This document shows, one piece after another, positions 1 to 8,112 of a stretch of DNA of 64,000 bases. Source of the DNA: Flavivirga aquatica (lineage in GTDB: Bacteria; Bacteroidota; Bacteroidia; Flavobacteriales; Flavobacteriaceae); contig NZ_MDJD01000048.1 of the NCBI RefSeq assembly GCF_001747085.1, positions 62,001-126,000 on the forward strand. The letters run 5' to 3'. Every line of letters begins with the position of its first letter. Within the stretch, counting starts at the first letter, position 1. Both the position numbers and the translations under genes were made by a program. The notes beneath the pieces are model-generated. The model was not told where the DNA came from and searched no databases. It saw only the letters and a list, made by a program, of their open reading frames with translations.

Positions 1-548
1 GCAATAATAGGCGTGTTTTCTTTTTGTAGCGTTTTGCAATAGGTTGCAGCTTCTGTATAATGGTTTACCAAAGCGGTTTTATAACGATCTGTAATCTGGT
101 CAAAGGTTTCTCCTGCCACAGCACGACGAATATCTTGATCTCGTAAATAAGGAACAGCAGCAACGATAACTTGTTCTTCTCTTACGGTAAGTTCAAAAAC
201 CTCATCTGCGATATCTTCTGTAGCTTTACCTACTACATGTATAGATAATGCTTGCAATAAAGCTTTTGGTGCATTAATTGTTCCTGGTGCATCATGATTT
301 CCTCCTGTGATCACCACGTGGCTGCAATTGGTTTTTTGTAAATTAATCAAAAAGTCATAATACATTTTTTGACTGACTGTAGAGGGCACTCCAGTATCAT
401 AAATATCTCCAGAAATTAATAAGATATCTATTTGTAAGGTATCAATTTGAGTCGTTAGCCATTCTAAAAATAGTTGCTGTTCTTCTTGTTGAGAATGCTC
501 GTGTAAGCGGTGTCCTAAATGCCAGTCTGCGGTGTGGAGGAGTTTCAT
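1..548 (-). CDS. sbcD: SbcD, nuclease subunit of SbcCD (partial, N-terminal part)
   Basis: Metallophosphoesterase subunit of the SbcCD (Mre11-Rad50-like) DNA end and hairpin nuclease. Reading the minus strand from the ATG at 548 gives about 182 residues. They begin MKLLHTADWHLG (metal ligands Asp8 and His10), followed by SGDIYDTG and GGNHDAP, the successive metal-binding motifs of the family. The C-terminal half and the expected sbcC partner lie beyond the left window edge. The gene starts 40 bp downstream of the gajB stop on the same strand, so co-transcription with the defence genes is possible. Identity is firm; only the missing part is unknown. Confidence 0.93.
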   Translation of the reverse strand, partial: MKLLHTADWHLGHRLHEHSQQEEQQLFLEWLTTQIDTLQIDILLISGDIYDTGVPSTVSQKMYYDFLINLQKTNCSHVVITGGNHDAPGTINAPKALLQALSIHVVGKATEDIADEVFELTVREEQVIVAAVPYLRDQDIRRAVAGETFDQITDRYKTALVNHYTEAATYCKTLQKENTPII

Positions 549-588
549 TGATGGAACTATTTATTAATTTCAATTATATTTCACAAAA

Positions 589-2658
589 CTACAAGTTAAC
601 TTTTTCAAAAGACTCAAACATTCTTATTAGATTGTTTTCTTCATCTTCTGAAATTAACTTTATGCAAATTAGATTTTTAATTGCTCTAGAGCATGCTACA
701 TAAAATAGTTTCTGAGTTTTTAGTTTTTTGTCATTATCTTCCATTGTAGCATCAAATATTGATTTAAAATCGTATTTAGACCAAAAATATTCATCCAGCA
801 CTATTAAAACATTTTCTATACCACTGCCTTTTGTTTTATGCATAGTTATGTAATCTGTTTCTTCATTTAAATATCCATAATATTTATAAACTTCTTTGAA
901 TTTTATCTTATCAGAAAATAAGTTTTCATAGAATGTTTCTTTTTTATTTAGATTATTTAGCTCATTAAATTTCTCTTCTTCAAGGTCACTTTTTACTTTA
1001 GACATTTTTGCAAATGTATTTTGACCCTCAGCCTTTATTTTTTTGAAATCTTGATAATCAATATCGTTCTTTAATTGATCCAATAAATTGTCTTTCCTTT
1101 CAATATATCTTGAATAAGAATCTGATTTTTTTAACATTTTGATTTTAAAAGCATATTCTAGAACTTCAAATGCACTTTTGTCTGAGTTAATAACACTATC
1201 TAAACCTTTTTTTACTTTTAATTTATCATCAATATGTACAAGTGCAAAATTTGATTTTTTAAGTTCTGTCAAAACATAATTATAATTCTTTTTCTCATAT
1301 GCTTTGCATAACTCTAAGAGATCCATGAATTGCAACCTTATTAAATCTTTTTCAATTTCTTCTTTAACATCAGAATATCTAGCATTGAATACGTCATATA
1401 AGTTATTAAACCCAACATCTATAGAAATTGATTTATTTGTAAGCATCAGTTTTTTTGAATATATGTTTAAATCTTTATATGTTAAATTTTCCACACTTTT
1501 AATTAATTTAATAAGTGTATCTGTATACCTACTCTTATCCCCATAACTACTTTTACTATGTGGTTTTATTTCATCATAGATAGCATAATACAATTTAACG
1601 ATACCTTTTCGGTCATCTATAGTCTCTAATTCTCCATTGTCTTTTCTTTTAAAAGCTATTTGTTGCTCTAAACTATCATCCCTTAATTTATTGATAAAAA
1701 TAACAACCTGATCAGAACATCTATAGTTGTCCTCTTTTTCAATTTTTTTTAACTTTTTATCTTTAATCTGTTTTTTGACATCCCCTATACCATCGTCATA
1801 AATACCTTGCATAGAATCACCAAATAGACCTATAATGGTTTTGTTCTTAGCAGGTATTTCATTCAAAAAAACATCTATGATTTTCTCATTTGTATCTTGG
1901 TATTCATCAATAAAAATGAAGTCATATTTATCTTGAGTAATTCGGGATAACAAATCATATGACTCGAAAAGAAGTGACGCTATTACAAGTAAACTATCAT
2001 GTCCAAAACTAAGCTCCTTAAAACTGTCAAATCGAGTTTCATTATATTTAATTCCATTAAAATTTTGTTCTGCAATGGATTGTTTAATTTCTAAATTAAG
2101 TTTTTCTATTTTATCATTAAGCTGAGTATTATACTCCTCAGGAGATTTATCATACTCTCGTTTTCCTATTACTTTTTCTATAGATTCTTTTTTTATTGAA
2201 AATAAACTCCCTTGGTACTTTTCGTATTTTTTTTTGTAATTTTTGTGTTCTTCTATTTTTTGTTGTTTTTCATCATTTTCATAGAAATCAAGAGATTTTC
2301 TTTCTACCTTTTTTAAAATAAAAATATTAAACAACACTTGATGTATATTCTTCTTATAATCTTTAATTAGAGAATTTAAAAAAGAATGAATTGTACAAAT
2401 GGTGTGTTGATCACCTACTCTGGAGATTATCTCGGCTACAGCCAGATTAGTATGTGTAATGCACGCTATCTTCTTATTTGGATACTCTTTGGAAATAAAT
2501 TCTAAAGTTTGTTTAAGCGTTTCTGTTTTTCCACTTCCAGCACCACCTTGAAGAACAAAATTTTCGTTAGCTTTAATACAGGTTACTATTTTTTCTAAGG
2601 GAGTTATTTTTTTGCTATCCATGCTAGACCTTGTTTTATATATAGCGGAATATTCCAT
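589..2658 (-). CDS. gajB: UvrD-like helicase, Gabija GajB-type
   Basis: Superfamily 1 UvrD/Rep-like helicase of 689 residues. The Walker A motif GGAGSGKT is at about 38-45, THTNLAV follows, DEYQDT (Walker B) is at 251-256, FGDSMQGIYDD (motif III) near 283, MHKTKGSG (motif V) and YVACSRA (motif VI) near the C-terminus. A charged helical insertion lies at about 110-200. In Gabija, GajB senses or unwinds DNA ends and activates the GajA nuclease. The ATG at 2658 overlaps gajA by 55 bp; an in-frame Met13 (2622) would shorten the overlap to 19 bp. It is longer than the roughly 500-residue GajB proteins first described, so I call it Gabija-type rather than a close homologue. Confidence 0.85.
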   Translation of the reverse strand: MEYSAIYKTRSSMDSKKITPLEKIVTCIKANENFVLQGGAGSGKTETLKQTLEFISKEYPNKKIACITHTNLAVAEIISRVGDQHTICTIHSFLNSLIKDYKKNIHQVLFNIFILKKVERKSLDFYENDEKQQKIEEHKNYKKKYEKYQGSLFSIKKESIEKVIGKREYDKSPEEYNTQLNDKIEKLNLEIKQSIAEQNFNGIKYNETRFDSFKELSFGHDSLLVIASLLFESYDLLSRITQDKYDFIFIDEYQDTNEKIIDVFLNEIPAKNKTIIGLFGDSMQGIYDDGIGDVKKQIKDKKLKKIEKEDNYRCSDQVVIFINKLRDDSLEQQIAFKRKDNGELETIDDRKGIVKLYYAIYDEIKPHSKSSYGDKSRYTDTLIKLIKSVENLTYKDLNIYSKKLMLTNKSISIDVGFNNLYDVFNARYSDVKEEIEKDLIRLQFMDLLELCKAYEKKNYNYVLTELKKSNFALVHIDDKLKVKKGLDSVINSDKSAFEVLEYAFKIKMLKKSDSYSRYIERKDNLLDQLKNDIDYQDFKKIKAEGQNTFAKMSKVKSDLEEEKFNELNNLNKKETFYENLFSDKIKFKEVYKYYGYLNEETDYITMHKTKGSGIENVLIVLDEYFWSKYDFKSIFDATMEDNDKKLKTQKLFYVACSRAIKNLICIKLISEDEENNLIRMFESFEKVNL

Positions 2659-4622
2659 TCAACATCTTCCGATAGAGCTAACCACAATATAGATGAAGCA
2701 AATTCTGATTTCCCTTTTGGTTTTAATATCTGTTCTGTTAAATCATAAAAGTTTGAAAGCACATCAAGTTGTTCAATTTTTTGCAACCCTTCCAACGCTT
2801 CTTTATTTTCTTTGATTACATCTATATTTGTCGCAATAAACGCATCTTCAAAGCTTCTAGCATGATAGCCATTTTCATCTATTTGATAAGATACTTTTAT
2901 AATAGACGAATCATCTTGTAAGTTGTCTTTTTTCAGCTTATCAAACCAAATCTTGAACTCTTCTTTATTTATATATTCAGGAGCTTTAAGGTAATATTTT
3001 AATGTATAATTACTAGTATGGCTTCCTTCTGCTACACTACTTGAAGGATATGAGATTTTCTCTTTATCCTCCTCGGATGGCTTTATCGTTTTTTTGGTTG
3101 TATCAATATCTGTAATGATCAACGTTTTTATATCTAAAAATTCCAAAAAATGGCGAAATGCTTTCGCATTAGCCCCAACCTCTATAATTGAGATATTTTG
3201 AGACGATAATTTAATATAATCAGGGGTTTCCTTATTAATTTTATCGTATTCGTCTATGAAATATGGAAGCAATAATTTTTCAGTTGTTCCTTCAATAAAA
3301 ATTATTTTTTCTGCAAAAAATAGTTCTGATGATGCTATTGATAAATATTGATTCAAGAATTTAAAATGCGCTTTTTCAGCTTTGTCTTTATCTGGATCAT
3401 CGTCATGATATTTCTTTTTTAAATCTGAATAGAAGTTCTTTATTTCAATGTTTTTATGAGTTTTGTCTCTTTTGAAATACCGTATATCTTCAAAATTAGA
3501 ATTCTTTACAATATGTGCAGAATGTGTAGAAATAAAAGTTTGTAAATTTTTAATACCACTAAGGACATTTTTGACTTTATCTATAAATATATACTGCATT
3601 TGAGGATGAGTATGTGCTTCAGGTTCTTCTATAAACAAAAGATTGATTTCTTTTTTATGTTCCAAAAAATAATGTTTTTTAATTTCCAGATTTAGAAGGA
3701 GATAAAGAATATTCATGTATCCTAAACCATTAAGATGTTCGGGCAAATTATCTTGATCAGATCCATATACAACTCTTGAATGATTCGATAGTATTTCTTT
3801 TGATTGTAAATCTGAAATAACTTTTAAATCATCTAGATCTAAAAATTCCTTAGCATTATTTAGAAAATCATTAAAATATGTAGAATAATTATCATTTAAT
3901 GTTCTATCCATATCGATTATGGATGAGTTTATGACATCTAATTGATCAGGTAATGTCTTATTCTCTCTATTGAAATAAGTTGTTGTTAAATTAGAAAGAA
4001 CTTTTTTAGCTCCTTGACCTGATTCTGAACTTGTAACTTCTCTTCTAGCATGGATTACTTGAAAATTAATTAATCTATCAATTGTTTTGTTATCTTTCTT
4101 TATGAGGTTATTCCTATTTTCTTTTTGTAAATCAGAATCTTCACTAAAGACATAAGTATTAACATTTAAAAAAGAAGAAATGTTCTTTTTGACAAACTGT
4201 TCTTTCCCATCCTTAATTTTAGTTAATTCTTCTAATAAAAACTTTTTGTCTACAATACATTCGAATAAAACTTTAACAATATTCATTGACGGATCTAAAT
4301 CTAGTATCAAATCTGAGATGTTTTCTAAAGAATCTTCTTTAGTATACGATATCTCTATAATTAATTTAATAGATAAATCAAACTCATTTGTCTCGTCATT
4401 AAAATCGAGTAATTTTTTTCTTAAATCCAACGAAAAGTCGTCAAAAGAAAAATTGCTTGATTTATTTTTTAGAAATTTTTCAAATAAAACAATAAAGGAT
4501 GTTTTTCCACTATTATTACGTCCTATCAATAAGGACAAATCTTTCTTTTTTTCTTTTTCTAATTCTAAAGTGCTATTTTTTAACAGCCTAAAATTTTGAA
4601 TAACAACTTTATTAATGTGCAT
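2604..4622 (-). CDS. gajA: OLD-family ATPase/TOPRIM nuclease, Gabija GajA-type
   Basis: Overcoming-lysogenization-defect (class 2 OLD) protein of 672 residues. An N-terminal ABC-like ATPase carries Walker A GRNNSGKT (34-41), Walker B FIEEPEAH (about 330-337) and the H-loop STHSAH (365-370). A C-terminal TOPRIM domain has the metal ligands EGTTE (444-448) and DID (505-507). In Gabija the tetrameric GajA nicks DNA and acts with GajB. An SF1 helicase gene directly downstream and overlapping is the defining class 2 OLD arrangement. The ATG at 4622 lies 12 bp after the sngC stop, so it probably belongs to the same transcript as the Shango-type genes. Confidence 0.9.
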   Translation of the reverse strand: MHINKVVIQNFRLLKNSTLELEKEKKKDLSLLIGRNNSGKTSFIVLFEKFLKNKSSNFSFDDFSLDLRKKLLDFNDETNEFDLSIKLIIEISYTKEDSLENISDLILDLDPSMNIVKVLFECIVDKKFLLEELTKIKDGKEQFVKKNISSFLNVNTYVFSEDSDLQKENRNNLIKKDNKTIDRLINFQVIHARREVTSSESGQGAKKVLSNLTTTYFNRENKTLPDQLDVINSSIIDMDRTLNDNYSTYFNDFLNNAKEFLDLDDLKVISDLQSKEILSNHSRVVYGSDQDNLPEHLNGLGYMNILYLLLNLEIKKHYFLEHKKEINLLFIEEPEAHTHPQMQYIFIDKVKNVLSGIKNLQTFISTHSAHIVKNSNFEDIRYFKRDKTHKNIEIKNFYSDLKKKYHDDDPDKDKAEKAHFKFLNQYLSIASSELFFAEKIIFIEGTTEKLLLPYFIDEYDKINKETPDYIKLSSQNISIIEVGANAKAFRHFLEFLDIKTLIITDIDTTKKTIKPSEEDKEKISYPSSSVAEGSHTSNYTLKYYLKAPEYINKEEFKIWFDKLKKDNLQDDSSIIKVSYQIDENGYHARSFEDAFIATNIDVIKENKEALEGLQKIEQLDVLSNFYDLTEQILKPKGKSEFASSILWLALSEDVEWNIPLYIKQGLAWIAKK

Positions 4623-4634
4623 AATCTTTTTGTC

Positions 4635-6785
4635 TTAAAAATTATTTTTTGTAGTTGACTTACTTTCCATCAACCTCACCCGATCCAAAAACAATAAAGC
4701 TCCTTCAAAATCAAAATAGCGTTCTTTTAGAATTTCCACTTGAAAGTTAATGGGTAAGTAACTACCAAATTTTGAGAATTCTAGTAAGGCTTCGTTAAGC
4801 GTAATGGCTTTCTTCAATTCTGTATCAATACTTTGGTATTTGGTTATTATTGTAGTTTTCAGGGCTTCAAATTGAGTTATTAGAATTCCTAACTCCAGTG
4901 TACTATCGCTATCGTAATACTCAGTAGATATGCCTGTAAGAGCACATAAAAACTGAAGACTCTTATTGATTTTAGAGCCTGAAAAAGTATAAATGATCAG
5001 CTTGTCTTTTTTAATGATATAGGGTCTATCATACTTTTCTTTAAGAATAAATCCCGAGAATTCATTTCTTAATGTATGTAATTCGATATTGCAGGATTCA
5101 TCTAGCTCTTCATAAGATTCATTAGAGACTAAGATTTCTAGCATTTCTTCTCGTATTCTGGAGTGAATGTTTCCACCACCGCCATAAAACTTGGGAGCTC
5201 TTCCGTCTTTTGCAGGATTTACTTTAAGAGTAGCTGCTTTGAGATCAACATCATTGATTTTCCAAATCTTGGCAGCTAATAGTATATTTTCACCTACCAG
5301 AATCTGTGGAGAAAAAGGAATCTCTCCAATTTTATTACTTCCGTGAATCACTTTGAGATTGGGTTCTGTTTTAAAAACGCCATAAAAATCTCTGGTATTT
5401 ACAATTTTTTCACCTTCGACTCCTAGAATAATCTCTCGTTGTACTTCTTCGAGATATTCGAATGTTATCGATTCTGAAACTAACTTTTCTATATTTGTTC
5501 TTTCAATATGCTTGAATGCAGGATTGCAATGCAAGCGTTCTATAAAAGTAATTATAGGACATCCGAGCAATTGTTTGGCAATAGAAAGCATCTGATGGAA
5601 TAGCAGATCATAAGGTTTCTCTGCAATTCTTACAGGTTCTAAAAATCCTTTTTTATATAAATTCCAGCATGCTAGAGACTGTAATAAACTCCAGGGGTCT
5701 GTAGTATACATATCCACTATGCTTTGACCTCTTTCTCTTCGTCCACTTCTACCAATACGTTGTACTAGAGAAGCTACAGAAAAGGTAGCATCGATTTGTA
5801 CAATTTTGTCTACAGTGTCGATATCGATTCCTAATTCTAAGGTAGAGGTACACGCAATACAGAAATTAAACCGTCTGTTATTTTTAGCAAATGCTTCTAC
5901 ATGTTCTCGTATTTCTTTATCTACAGAAGAATGATGTGAATAGTAATAGGGGTGACCACCAATACGATCAGAAATCTTACGCAGCTTCACTGCTATTTCT
6001 TCTGTTTTTCCCCTGCTATTAGGAAAAATCAATACTTTATAATCTTTCGTATGTATGTAAAGTTTTTTCAGAAGATCAAGAGATAGTTCTGCTGTTTTAT
6101 TTTCAAAATATGTAAACCTTGCGATCGTATCTTTTTTTGCTTTATCTACCAAAATCTTAGTATGTTCTGGAGCTCCTGTAATTTTCTTTGCTTCGATATA
6201 ATTTTCACTCCCTATGGTAGCAGACAACCCTAAGACAATGATCTTTTTTTTATTCTGTTCTTGTAAACGATGTAGAATAGACATTAAATGAATACCACGA
6301 TCTACGCCTATAAATGAATGGATTTCATCGATTACAATGTATTTTAGATTCCCAAATAGTTTTTTAGCGTTATAAGGTTTGTTAGCAAACATAGCTTCCA
6401 GAGATTCTGGCGTAATGAGTACAATGCCTTCAGGGTTTTTAATGAGCTTGTTTTTATCTCCTCTGCTTGCTTCTCCATGCCATTTGGTTACTGGAATTTC
6501 TAAATTCTTGCATAGATCTTCGACACGTAAAAACTGATCGTTAATTAGAGCTATTAATGGTGAAATGTACAGAACTTGTACCCCTGATTCTGAAAAATTA
6601 GTTTTAGACAGAATAGGCAAAAAAGCAGCTTCTGTTTTACCCGATGCCGTACGTGATGCCAGAATATAATTAAGGTCTGTCTGCATTATTTTGGTAATCG
6701 CTGCTGCTTGAATTGGTCGCAACGATTCCCATCTTTTATCCCTAATGTATTTTCGTATGGGTTCTGAAAGAAGTTGATAAGCCAT
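4635..6785 (-). CDS. sngC: Lhr-like DEAD/DEAH-box helicase, Shango SngC / BrxHI-type
   Basis: Superfamily 2 helicase of 716 residues. The Q-like motif RPIQ is near 23-26, motif I SRTASGKTE is at about 44-52, motif II is DEIH, motif III is LSATIG, and motif VI RIGRSGR closes the second RecA domain. The C-terminal Lhr-like region is retained. Relatives occur as BrxHI in BREX loci and as the helicase of Shango anti-phage systems. The start codon overlaps the sngB stop (TAATG at 6783-6787), indicating translational coupling. With the ATPase and TerB-domain genes upstream, Shango is the best match. Assignment to the helicase family is certain; the system name rests on gene order. Confidence 0.85.
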   Translation of the reverse strand: MAYQLLSEPIRKYIRDKRWESLRPIQAAAITKIMQTDLNYILASRTASGKTEAAFLPILSKTNFSESGVQVLYISPLIALINDQFLRVEDLCKNLEIPVTKWHGEASRGDKNKLIKNPEGIVLITPESLEAMFANKPYNAKKLFGNLKYIVIDEIHSFIGVDRGIHLMSILHRLQEQNKKKIIVLGLSATIGSENYIEAKKITGAPEHTKILVDKAKKDTIARFTYFENKTAELSLDLLKKLYIHTKDYKVLIFPNSRGKTEEIAVKLRKISDRIGGHPYYYSHHSSVDKEIREHVEAFAKNNRRFNFCIACTSTLELGIDIDTVDKIVQIDATFSVASLVQRIGRSGRRERGQSIVDMYTTDPWSLLQSLACWNLYKKGFLEPVRIAEKPYDLLFHQMLSIAKQLLGCPIITFIERLHCNPAFKHIERTNIEKLVSESITFEYLEEVQREIILGVEGEKIVNTRDFYGVFKTEPNLKVIHGSNKIGEIPFSPQILVGENILLAAKIWKINDVDLKAATLKVNPAKDGRAPKFYGGGGNIHSRIREEMLEILVSNESYEELDESCNIELHTLRNEFSGFILKEKYDRPYIIKKDKLIIYTFSGSKINKSLQFLCALTGISTEYYDSDSTLELGILITQFEALKTTIITKYQSIDTELKKAITLNEALLEFSKFGSYLPINFQVEILKERYFDFEGALLFLDRVRLMESKSTTKNNF

Positions 6786-8098
6786 TATAGTTCTTCTATA
6801 GAATCAAGTGTTAAGATTTCTGGTCTTTCATCTTTAATCTCTATATTAGAGATCATACTACTTTTATCAGCATCAGGGTTTTGGCGTAGTAAGCTAAGAA
6901 TGTTCAAGAAATCACGTATTACTTCTCGTGGTGTTAAAAATTCGTCTGCGCCAGGTTTATTAAACATTTCTTCCATATATGCTTGTGTATCTGCGTCTGT
7001 GATATCAATACTGGTCTGGAAATTAAAGTCGAATATTTCTTTTAATTTTTTAAGTAATACGAATATTTCGTTATGATTTAAAGGCATTAATTTTAAAACG
7101 GGCTGTGTAAAATCTCTAAGTTGAGCAGTTTCGAATTTATTGGTTTTCAAACGTGTTTTTAGCGCATTATAACTAAATAAGCCTCTTCGTTCATTTTCTA
7201 AAAACTCTTTTGTTCCTGCAAAATTGATAAATAGATTAGAAACTTTACCTTGAAAACAATCATTGAAAATAGTAAGTATCTTTTCATAATTCTTTTCACG
7301 CATGGTAGATGTAGATATCTTATAGAGGTTAATCGCTTCATCTAGATTGATCATAAAACCACTGTATCCCATACTAACAAATAGTTTACAGAAGTTCTTA
7401 AGCATATCGTAGTAATTTAGGTCATTGATGATTTCCCGAATGCCTAAATCTTGTCTTGCTTCTGTTTTCGTTCGATATTCTCCTTTTAGCCATTTTAGGG
7501 CATTTCTTCTTAATAATTCATCATTTTTAATATATCCTTCGTAATATTTAATGATAACTAGTCCAAAATCAAAGCCACCTGTATCGGTAACTTCATTTAC
7601 TGTAGTCATAATATTTTTTTGAATTAAGTCGAAATGCGCTTCATGTCTTATTTCGGTAAGTGGAATATCATGTAATTGTGCAGTTTTAGCGACTACTTGT
7701 TCTATCCATTTATCTAATAGGGATGGTAAAGCTCCGCCTTCTGGTTTTGTTTGAATTGCTACGTTATTCATGATTGCGGAATAAAGCGCTAATGCTTTTC
7801 CACTATTAGAATACAACCTGTTTTCTGGAGTAAAATCTGCATTGGCCACTACAAATTTTTGTTTGGTTGCTACTGTATTCAATAGATGTAACATAAATGA
7901 TTTTCCAGAACCAAAATCTCCGATCCAGAATTTAACGATACTATGTCCGTTTTTAACATCTTCTAATGCTGTTGTAAATGCTTCTACTTCTAGATCACGT
8001 CCTACAGTAATATGTTGTACTCCAATTTTAGGGACAACACCTCCTGATAATGAATTAATGATTGCGGTTGCTTCTTTAGATTTAATTTTTAAAGACAT
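6785..8098 (-). CDS. sngB: BrxD-like P-loop ATPase (DUF2791-type), Shango SngB-type
   Basis: ATP-binding protein of 437 residues resembling the BREX ATP-binding domain (BrxD, DUF2791). Walker A is GDFGSGKS at 60-67. The hydrophobic strand and acidic Walker B are in MINLDEA at about 249-255, and FAGTKEF resembles a sensor segment. No signal peptide or membrane segment is seen. It lies between the TerB-domain gene (14 bp gap) and the helicase gene (1 bp overlap). This is the ATPase position in Shango loci, where all three genes are needed for phage defence. Confidence 0.85.
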   Translation of the reverse strand: MSLKIKSKEATAIINSLSGGVVPKIGVQHITVGRDLEVEAFTTALEDVKNGHSIVKFWIGDFGSGKSFMLHLLNTVATKQKFVVANADFTPENRLYSNSGKALALYSAIMNNVAIQTKPEGGALPSLLDKWIEQVVAKTAQLHDIPLTEIRHEAHFDLIQKNIMTTVNEVTDTGGFDFGLVIIKYYEGYIKNDELLRRNALKWLKGEYRTKTEARQDLGIREIINDLNYYDMLKNFCKLFVSMGYSGFMINLDEAINLYKISTSTMREKNYEKILTIFNDCFQGKVSNLFINFAGTKEFLENERRGLFSYNALKTRLKTNKFETAQLRDFTQPVLKLMPLNHNEIFVLLKKLKEIFDFNFQTSIDITDADTQAYMEEMFNKPGADEFLTPREVIRDFLNILSLLRQNPDADKSSMISNIEIKDERPEILTLDSIEEL

Positions 8099-8112
8099 AA
8101 TTAAAAACTGGT

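Noticed and set aside
4635-8098. BREX system
   Set aside because: The BrxD-like ATPase and BrxHI-like helicase are present, but no PglZ, BrxC or methyltransferase gene is found; the TerB-domain partner fits Shango better.
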